From JAUVKA01 sp964465145 (GTDB taxonomy: Bacteria; Bacteroidota; Bacteroidia; Bacteroidales; UBA12481), in NCBI GenBank assembly GCA_964465145.1, contig CAYXJR010000029.1:1-47026 (forward strand): 47,026 nt of DNA. Reading direction: 5' to 3'. Shown piece by piece: positions 16,723 to 23,502 of the stretch. Within the stretch, counting starts at the first letter, position 1. Every line of letters begins with the position of its first letter. The notes beneath the pieces were generated by a model. The model saw only the letters and a program-made list of their open reading frames with translations. It was not told where the DNA came from and searched no databases. The translations under genes were made by a program, and so were the position numbers.

Positions 16723-19641
16723 ATGAATAAATTCATCTTTGCAATTATTTTACCCTGCCTTCTCCTTACTGCCTGCAATTCAAAGGGAGATCTTTCCAAT
16801 GAGATTATTAAAGTTGAATTCTCAGACGCAGGATTAGAATCGGTGACTCAAATAGAATCAGGATTTAGGTTAAATATTGAAGAGGATAATTTCCTGATCA
16901 TTATCGATGATGATACTATAAGTTCTGAAAGCCTAACTAACAGGAAGATTACTGTTAAAGATGGAATCCGAACGGAAGCTTGCCTCGTAGGAGATTACCA
17001 GATAGAAGTGGTTTATGAACTTCAGCCCGGATGGGAATTTCTTAGTAAGCAAGTGTTCATAAACCATGCTAAAAAAGAATCCTTTAGAGTGCAAATTGTC
17101 AATCCATGGCTGCTTAAACTGGAAAACAGTATTGATGAACAGCAGGATGTTACAGGTGGACGGTACGGAAAGATTCTAAGGTATTCTGATCAGAAAACGG
17201 GCTCCTTTTTTCTAATCCAAAATCCCTATACCCAATATAGTTTTGAGGACGGGATGATAGATGGGGAATATACAGCTGAGATGTTGTGGGATTTGTCCAC
17301 CGGAGCCTTTGTCACAGACAGGGCCTGCCTGGGACTATATAATCTTACAGGTAATACTTCCCGTCATGATATTTTGCATGAATGGTCATACACCGCTGAC
17401 CCAGAAACATTTGTTAATGAGGGCATCCGGATGGATTATGCTGAAATCCGGGCAATTACTGATTGTGCCAGTGCTTTTGTGATGATAGATCCTAAGAAAT
17501 CGACCAAGGTTCATATAGGCTGGTGCGAGAATGATTATCAAATTGATGTAGCTAAACCGGAAGGAAGGAAAGAGTATCTCCGAATCATTGACCAGGCAGC
17601 TGCAGTGGGTTGCGAAAATGTGCTTTTCACTCCTAATAATAGTGTTTATGGTCCATTGGAAAATAATCGCGATGCATGGGGATGGGAGAATCTTTTGTGG
17701 CTGGGGCTTGGGCAGAAAGTTAGAGCAGGGGAATGGGTGCCGGGCAAAGACACATTACCTGCTTACATTCAGGAGATGTTGGATTATGCCAAAGACAAAG
17801 GGGTGAAACTGATGGCCTATGTTTACCCTTCCCTGCCATTTATGCAGAATCCTGAATGGACTGCATGGCGGACAAGCATTGGCCTGAAACCCGAGCATTA
17901 CCTGACCGTTGATACAGGTTTAAAATCATACCAGGACTGGTTTGTTGATATGTGTATTGCATTTTATGAGCAAACAGGTATTTCGGGATATTCCTTTGAT
18001 CATTGGTGGATTGCTTATGAAGATGAGGCTGGATTGGTATCTAGTAAATACCAGCAATGGTATGGCGCAAGAAGAATTCTGGAAGAGCTCCGTCGTCGTG
18101 CCCCTGAGATTGTTATTGACGGCCGTCAGCAATACCATAATTTCGGTACATTTACCTGGTTAGCCGGCACATACCCCCACCCCACGATGTCTGATGAACA
18201 GCCTGGGAGCTTTAATCCATTTCCAGATTTGAGCACCGATCGTATTAGTGCCGATCGTCAGCGCTATGTAGCCCATCGTCTGATGGTCAGAGATTTCACA
18301 CCAATTGAGATTCTCCCGGGATTTATCACCCATCAGACACAACGCAGCGATGCCAACCGGGTGATGCGCAGAGATACTTACCGCCAAAGGGATTGGGATT
18401 ACCTGGGATGGAAATACAGCATTATTTCCACTATAGCCACGGCACCTTTTAATCTGGTCATTAACTACCTGCCTGCCAGGGATACTGCTGAGCTTAATAA
18501 TTTCTCACCAGAAAGCCAGGCCTTTTTTAATAAATGGCTGAGTTTTACTGACCAGCATATTGACATCCTGAAGAACATTCGGCCTATCCTTGGCCAGCCA
18601 ATGGTAGGACGCTGTGATGGGACTGCTGCAATTGATGATGATCATGGTTATGTCTTTTTATTTAACCCCAATTATCGTCAACTGCCGGCTGAATTCACTC
18701 TGGATCAATCCATTGGCCTTCAGTCCGGTCAGGAATTTATCATTCGCGAGATTTATCCCGATAATCAGAAGAATTTAGCTCATCCTGAAAAGGGATTCTT
18801 TGATTATGGTGATATCGTGAAAATTAGTATGACTGGAACCTCATCATTGGTTCTTGAAGTTGTTCCACTTGCCAATAATTTTGGATCAACAGTTTTATTT
18901 AATACAAGTGGTGAAATAGTCACTGACGGATCCATCTTGAAAATTGAGCAGGCCAAAGGGATAATAGGGACAAAACAGGATATTCTGGTTTATCACCCGA
19001 AGGCTGAATCAATTAATCAGGTTAAGGTTAACGGGATTGAAGTCAAGCATAAAACTATTGGAAATATTATTCGTTGTGAATTGAATTTCCAGGGAGAAGA
19101 ATTTCGTATGGCTCAGCAAATTGATCAATATGCCGGTGAAAATACTGAACAGGAATATAGATTGGAATTCACTATCCCACAAAGGATTAAAGATCAATTA
19201 TCTGCTCGAAAAGAGCTATGGCCAATTGTATATTCTGAAGATGATTTAAAGGCTCCATGGGTTGATCCCTCCAGGTTACTTCTATTCATGAACATTGCAG
19301 ATCCGTATCGGGAGAAGCAGGAAGAATGGAAAGAGGGAGACCAAACCCGATCACGAACGGTTAGAATCCCCATGAAGCCAGAGGAAATCAAATTAGAGAT
19401 TGATGGTAAGGAAATACCTGTTTTAGATGCTTATAATGGAGTGTACTCTTATGTTACCAGAACCTTTTTGGGTTTCTATGTTGATGTTTCAACACTGACA
19501 GCTGATGTGCCCCATAATATCCGCTTGGTTTTGCCAAAGGACCTAAAACCCGGTCAGTTTCAGGGATTATTTTTTGATCATGTAGAGGATGAATATACGG
19601 ACGAAATAAGGCAAAAGGCAGAGGGCAGAAGGCAGAAGTAA
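16723..19641 (+). CDS. Large lipoprotein with a glycoside-hydrolase-like TIM-barrel region, unknown function
   Basis: 972 residues from the ATG at 16723. The N-terminus is a lipoprotein signal (MNKFIFAIILPCLLLTAC), so it should be anchored on the outer membrane or its periplasmic face. An N-terminal beta-sandwich-like part is followed by a barrel-like part: HIGWCENDYQIDV, GCENVLFTPNNSVYG, GVKLMAYVYPSLPFM and GISGYSFDHWW with an Asp where clan GH-D-like enzymes place a nucleophile. The C-terminal third looks beta-rich. I do not recognise the exact family; a GH27/36-like glycosidase is the best guess. The last residues (RQKAEGRRQK) are encoded by a heptamer array that runs through the stop codon, so the natural C-terminus may have been extended or rewritten. 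It follows a PmoA-like gene. Confidence 0.7.
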   Translation: MNKFIFAIILPCLLLTACNSKGDLSNEIIKVEFSDAGLESVTQIESGFRLNIEEDNFLIIIDDDTISSESLTNRKITVKDGIRTEACLVGDYQIEVVYELQPGWEFLSKQVFINHAKKESFRVQIVNPWLLKLENSIDEQQDVTGGRYGKILRYSDQKTGSFFLIQNPYTQYSFEDGMIDGEYTAEMLWDLSTGAFVTDRACLGLYNLTGNTSRHDILHEWSYTADPETFVNEGIRMDYAEIRAITDCASAFVMIDPKKSTKVHIGWCENDYQIDVAKPEGRKEYLRIIDQAAAVGCENVLFTPNNSVYGPLENNRDAWGWENLLWLGLGQKVRAGEWVPGKDTLPAYIQEMLDYAKDKGVKLMAYVYPSLPFMQNPEWTAWRTSIGLKPEHYLTVDTGLKSYQDWFVDMCIAFYEQTGISGYSFDHWWIAYEDEAGLVSSKYQQWYGARRILEELRRRAPEIVIDGRQQYHNFGTFTWLAGTYPHPTMSDEQPGSFNPFPDLSTDRISADRQRYVAHRLMVRDFTPIEILPGFITHQTQRSDANRVMRRDTYRQRDWDYLGWKYSIISTIATAPFNLVINYLPARDTAELNNFSPESQAFFNKWLSFTDQHIDILKNIRPILGQPMVGRCDGTAAIDDDHGYVFLFNPNYRQLPAEFTLDQSIGLQSGQEFIIREIYPDNQKNLAHPEKGFFDYGDIVKISMTGTSSLVLEVVPLANNFGSTVLFNTSGEIVTDGSILKIEQAKGIIGTKQDILVYHPKAESINQVKVNGIEVKHKTIGNIIRCELNFQGEEFRMAQQIDQYAGENTEQEYRLEFTIPQRIKDQLSARKELWPIVYSEDDLKAPWVDPSRLLLFMNIADPYREKQEEWKEGDQTRSRTVRIPMKPEEIKLEIDGKEIPVLDAYNGVYSYVTRTFLGFYVDVSTLTADVPHNIRLVLPKDLKPGQFQGLFFDHVEDEYTDEIRQKAEGRRQK

Positions 19642-19680
19642 GGCAGAGGGCAGAGGGTAGAAGGCAAAAGTAAGGCAAAA
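19609..19680. repeat. Heptamer tandem array, unit AGGCAGA, running through a stop codon
   Basis: AGGCAAA, AGGCAGA, GGGCAGA, AGGCAGA, AGTAAGG, CAGAGGG, CAGAGGG, TAGAAGG, CAAAAGT: about ten 7-base units. The first 33 bases are coding (last 11 codons including stop TAA at 19639-19641 of the upstream lipoprotein gene). The rest extends to within 45 bases of the next start codon. Confidence 0.85.
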
Positions 19681-19724
19681 ATCATTTTAAGAATATTTAT
19701 TTACTTTAAGCTAAAATCAATTTC

Positions 19725-20312
19725 ATGAAAAATATAGCTGTATTCTGTGGTTCCAGCGCAGGTAATAATTCAATATATTCTACAGGAGCTAAGGATCTTG
19801 CCAGATTTCTTGCAGCGGAAGGAATTACATTAATAACAGGCGGAGGCTGGGTTGGGATAATGGGTGTTATTGCCGATGAGATGCTTCTTTGCGGGGGATC
19901 AGTAATCGGAGTTATCCCTGGATTTCTTGTTGATAAAGAGGTAGCTCATAAGGGTCTTAGCGAAATAATTGTTGTTGAGACAATGCATGATCGTAAAAAA
20001 ATGATTGAGCAGCTTGCCGATGGATTTATTGCATTACCCGGTGGTTTCGGCACACTGGATGAAATTTTCGAGATAATCACCTGGGCTCAGCTGAATATTC
20101 ATAATAAACCATGTGGAATATTAAATGTCAATGGCTTTTTTGATAATCTTTTTGAACACATTCATCATATGGTAAAAGAAGGATTTGTGGCCAATGGATA
20201 TCTTGGCATGATAATAATGGATTCGAGTCCGGAAAGCTTGCTGAATAGAATGATGAATTACTCGCAACCTGTCATGGATAAGGCAAAGATTGCTCTTGGA
20301 AATCGTATATGA
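19725..20312 (+). CDS. LOG-family phosphoribohydrolase (Lonely Guy-like)
   Basis: 195 residues, the usual size of the TIGR00730/LOG family, which cleaves nucleoside 5'-monophosphates (cytokinin precursors in plants, AMP-like substrates in bacteria) to base and ribose 5-phosphate. The diagnostic PGGFGTLDE motif is at residues 105-113, with the catalytic arginine in HDRKKMIE (R90) and a Rossmann-like N-terminus (AVFCGSSAG, LITGGGWVGIMG). The stop overlaps the start of the following UroD-like gene as ATGA, implying translational coupling. Physiological substrate unknown. Confidence 0.88.
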   Translation: MKNIAVFCGSSAGNNSIYSTGAKDLARFLAAEGITLITGGGWVGIMGVIADEMLLCGGSVIGVIPGFLVDKEVAHKGLSEIIVVETMHDRKKMIEQLADGFIALPGGFGTLDEIFEIITWAQLNIHNKPCGILNVNGFFDNLFEHIHHMVKEGFVANGYLGMIIMDSSPESLLNRMMNYSQPVMDKAKIALGNRI

Positions 20313-21307
20313 CCAAACGCGATGTCATAAATAAAGTCTTAAGAGGTGATAAACCAAATTATACCCCATGGTCATTCAAGTTTACCCAGGAACCTAAAGC
20401 TTTACTACAAGAGTATTTTTCTACACTTGATCTGGATTTTGTCCTCGAGAACCACATCTTGAATTTGGGATCAGACATTGGGTTTTTTGAGGAGATCAGG
20501 AAAGATCATTTTCAGGACGTATTCGGTGTTGTCTGGGATAGAAGCATCGACAAAGACATTGGAAATCCTTCGAATCAAATATTCAATGAGCCAAGTCTCA
20601 AGGGATATAGTTTTCCGGATCCGCTTGATCCCAGGTTCTTTGCTGATATTAAGCCTTCTATAAAGAATAAGCCGGATCTTTTCCGTGTTTTTCAAATTGG
20701 CTTTTCCTTATTTGAGAGAGCCTGGGCTATGCGGGGAATGGAAAACCTTCTAATGGATTTTTTCATTAATCCTGATTTTGTGAGGGATCTTTTCGATAGC
20801 ATCGCTGATTATAATATCACCCAACTTAAACATGCATGCACTTATGATATTGATGCTATATATTTTGGTGATGACTGGGGCCAACAAACAGGTCTTATCA
20901 TGGGATCAAAATTATGGCATGAATTTTTATTGCCGCCGATAAAGAGGATGTATAGTGCTGTCAAGAAAGAAGGCCGCCTGGTTATGATCCATTCTTGTGG
21001 CAAGGTAGACGAGCTATTTCCCTCTCTGATTGATGCCGGACTTGATTGCTTCAATCCATTTCAGCCTGAAGTGATGGATGTATTTGATCTCCATAAAAAG
21101 TATAATGGCCGGCTGGCTTTCCATGGAGGCCTGTCGATACAGAAAATCTTACCCTACGGTACTCCTGAAGAAGTAAAAAAGGAATCTGAGAAGCTGATCC
21201 GGATGGGCAGACAGGGTGGATATATTTTCTCTCCATCGCATTCAGTTGAAGGAGATACATCACTGGAGAATATCCTGGCTTTTATTGAAGTGGCTAAAAA
21301 TCAGTAA
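20309..21307 (+). CDS. Uroporphyrinogen-decarboxylase-like (MtaA/CmuA-type) protein
   Basis: 332 residues with a UroD-type TIM barrel. The mid-C-terminal HSCGKVDELFPSLIDAGLDCFNPFQPE segment carries the His-x-Cys-Gly zinc motif and the following conserved block of corrinoid/CoM methyltransferases such as MtaA and MtbA, rather than the heme-pathway HemE active site. A role in methyl transfer from a methylated corrinoid protein is therefore more likely than heme synthesis, but the substrate is unknown and no corrinoid-binding partner is adjacent. It is coupled to the LOG gene by an ATGA overlap. An MttB-like methyltransferase lies 11 kb downstream in a separate unit. Confidence 0.78.
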   Translation: MTKRDVINKVLRGDKPNYTPWSFKFTQEPKALLQEYFSTLDLDFVLENHILNLGSDIGFFEEIRKDHFQDVFGVVWDRSIDKDIGNPSNQIFNEPSLKGYSFPDPLDPRFFADIKPSIKNKPDLFRVFQIGFSLFERAWAMRGMENLLMDFFINPDFVRDLFDSIADYNITQLKHACTYDIDAIYFGDDWGQQTGLIMGSKLWHEFLLPPIKRMYSAVKKEGRLVMIHSCGKVDELFPSLIDAGLDCFNPFQPEVMDVFDLHKKYNGRLAFHGGLSIQKILPYGTPEEVKKESEKLIRMGRQGGYIFSPSHSVEGDTSLENILAFIEVAKNQ

Positions 21308-21308
21308 T

Positions 21309-21350
21309 AATGGTAAATTGTAAATTATTAATGGTGAATTATGAATTCCC
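21309..21350. repeat. Heptamer tandem array, unit AATTGTA
   Basis: Starts two bases after the UroD-like stop: AATGGTA, AATTGTA, AATTATT, AATGGTG, AATTATG, AATTCCC. Six 7-base units with A-A-T at the head of every one. It is followed by a looser TGAATCACCT decamer run (21351-21412). Confidence 0.65.
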
Positions 21351-21413
21351 TGAATCACCTTGAATCACAGCGACAGCAGGGAGCGAAATCACTTTGAATC
21401 ACCATATTAACCC

Positions 21414-21469
21414 AATCTACCAATCCACCAATCCACAAATCCACCAGTCTACCAATCTGCCAATCTATT
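21414..21469. repeat. Octamer tandem array, unit AATCCACC
   Basis: Seven 8-base units: AATCTACC, AATCCACC, AATCCACA, AATCCACC, AGTCTACC, AATCTGCC, AATCTATT. It sits in the convergent gap between the UroD-like and M28 genes and ends 11 bases before the M28 stop. No hairpin terminator is visible in this gap. Confidence 0.8.
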
Positions 21470-21480
21470 TCCCCAACTCC

Positions 21481-23466
21481 TTACTTCCCTATTTTCCACA
21501 TATCATCCTCAATCAACAGGCATTTCGCAATCATCTCACGACAATAATCGAGATCTCCGGTATTACTATCGGTGTTATTGGTTCCGAAAGCGAATTTTAC
21601 TCCCTGATCCCTGGCTCTTTTAATAAAAGTTTCACTAGGTATCTTGTACCTGTTATTGATTTCAATGGCTACTTTATTCTTTTTTGCAGCTTTAATAACC
21701 TTGTCCATTCTCTCCTCAGTCCATAGTTCGTCGTATTTATCTGCGATGACTTCCGGAAGGAATGTTGGGTTCACATAAATGTCTATTGGTTCAGTATTGA
21801 TAATTTTAACAATTCTGTCAACCAGGTCATCCATAAACTTTTGTTCTTCAGAAATCTTTGCTTCCTCCGGGATCCAAAGCCTGACCCTTTTTCCATTATC
21901 ATCAGTATATGTCATGGCATCTGTAAACACATAATCGAATTTATCGATCACATCTTTTGAAAAAGTGGTTACCCATTCCCTACCCTCTGCCTGCATTCCC
22001 AAATAGAAAGGGCTGTCCTTCATAGAATCGAGAAATGCGAGAGCCCCTGCATCATCATTCACTGGAAATCCTACTCCGCAATTTACTGCAACGCCGTACT
22101 TTATCCCACTTTTTTCTGATTTCTCAACTGCTGTCTCATAAGTCATATCACCTTTAAGATGAATATGATAATCTATCAGGGGGTAGCCCACCGGGTCTGG
22201 TGTATCCTTAAGTATATCAATGAAATCAGTAATAAGCGAAAACAGCTCATTATATTTTGGCCAGAGGGCATCTTCGGCGAAATCAAATGCTGTATGACCG
22301 GGCCCAGCTTTACCACTTGTGATAAAGAAGATAGCAGGAACTCCTTTTACGTGGAAGGGATGGTGGTCTGAATTGGCAGCAGGGCCCCGGCGCATGATTT
22401 TTGGCAAATAATTTTTATTGGTATTCAGCGTTTCTATTATCTCCGTTTCCATGGGCCAGGTTTCAGCATTGAATAATGTAACTCCGTCTTCCCCGGTACA
22501 AACCATATCAAGATTGATGACCATACGGATTTTTTCCATCGGAAAAAGAGGGTTATCAGCATAATACCTTGAACCCCATAAACCTCTTTCCTCGCCTGGG
22601 AAAAGCATAAAAGCGTAGGAATAATGCGGCTTCTTTCCTGTTGCAAAATGGCGGGCTAAATCCATAACCATAGCTGTTCCGGATCCATTATCATTGGCTC
22701 CGGGGAATTGAACATCACCATACATTCCCATTCCGTCATAATGAGCAGTGAATACTATCCATTGATCAGTTTTCCCCGCAACATAGCCTACAACATTTTG
22801 GGTGGAGTATTCCTGCATAAAATTATTTACGTTATCTATCTTTATTTCAGTAAGATTTTCCGGCTTTATTGATTCATGGAGTTGAATTTTAACGAAGGGA
22901 TCAAAATTCGCCCTAGGGACACCAAAGGGCAGCCTGTAGACCACTTCAATTATTCCTTTTTTGAAGATTGTTTCGCCAAACAGGATTCCTTTTGCAAAAT
23001 CATATAGTTCTTTATTATTAATACCAATTGAATCAATTAAGAAGAAGGCATCCGGATTTTTTGATACCATTCCCATAAATCTTCTTGAATTCTTCAATAC
23101 CGCTGCATCCAGAGTAACAACAGGGAATGTTCCCTTCAATGTTGGTGAAGATGCCTCTACCAGCAAATGACCATCTGTAGTTGCCTTTTCCCCATCGAAC
23201 CATACATCTGATTTAGTTTGAGAGTTAACTGGCAGTTCGTGATACTGGTAATAATTATCTCCAAATGATTTCAGCTTCCAGTTCGACAATTCAGAAGCGA
23301 TATAATCAGCTGCAAGGCTATCCCCGCGATTCACATATCCTCTTCCAAAGAATTCAGGTGAGCAAAGCTGTTTGAGAACTTCCCTGGTGTACTTTAGGTT
23401 TTGAGAAAAACCATTGTTAACTGTAAGAATTGAAATTGTGAGGAGAAGAAGGGAAAACTTTTTCAT
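21481..23466 (-). CDS. Exported M28 zinc aminopeptidase fused to a PHP-like domain
   Basis: 661 residues with a signal peptide (MKKFSLLLLTISILTVNNGFSQ). Residues about 220-420 form an M28 peptidase with all metal and catalytic residues visible: H242 (AHYDG), D259 (GANDNGSG), E292/E293 (PGEERGLWGS), D320 (INLDM) and H368/H369 (NSDHHPFH). From about residue 428 a second domain starts, DYHIHLKGDM (D432, H434, H436). It resembles the first metal motif of PHP/histidinol-phosphatase-like phosphoesterases; later TIM-barrel-like blocks are VAIEINNRYKIP and FAFGTNNTDSN. This two-domain order is unusual. It is the last gene of a three-gene minus-strand unit of exported proteins, 36 bases after the Vps10-like gene. 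Cell-envelope or periplasmic peptide processing is likely. Confidence 0.87.
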   Translation of the reverse strand: MKKFSLLLLTISILTVNNGFSQNLKYTREVLKQLCSPEFFGRGYVNRGDSLAADYIASELSNWKLKSFGDNYYQYHELPVNSQTKSDVWFDGEKATTDGHLLVEASSPTLKGTFPVVTLDAAVLKNSRRFMGMVSKNPDAFFLIDSIGINNKELYDFAKGILFGETIFKKGIIEVVYRLPFGVPRANFDPFVKIQLHESIKPENLTEIKIDNVNNFMQEYSTQNVVGYVAGKTDQWIVFTAHYDGMGMYGDVQFPGANDNGSGTAMVMDLARHFATGKKPHYSYAFMLFPGEERGLWGSRYYADNPLFPMEKIRMVINLDMVCTGEDGVTLFNAETWPMETEIIETLNTNKNYLPKIMRRGPAANSDHHPFHVKGVPAIFFITSGKAGPGHTAFDFAEDALWPKYNELFSLITDFIDILKDTPDPVGYPLIDYHIHLKGDMTYETAVEKSEKSGIKYGVAVNCGVGFPVNDDAGALAFLDSMKDSPFYLGMQAEGREWVTTFSKDVIDKFDYVFTDAMTYTDDNGKRVRLWIPEEAKISEEQKFMDDLVDRIVKIINTEPIDIYVNPTFLPEVIADKYDELWTEERMDKVIKAAKKNKVAIEINNRYKIPSETFIKRARDQGVKFAFGTNNTDSNTGDLDYCREMIAKCLLIEDDMWKIGK

Positions 23467-23502
23467 ATTGAGAGTTTTTGTAAAAATAGAAAAAATAATA
23501 CC

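Noticed and set aside
21394..21726. Plus-strand ORF of about 110 codons rich in STNPQIHQSTN
   Set aside because: Its N-terminus is the octamer array and its remainder is antisense to the M28 gene; no independent protein features.
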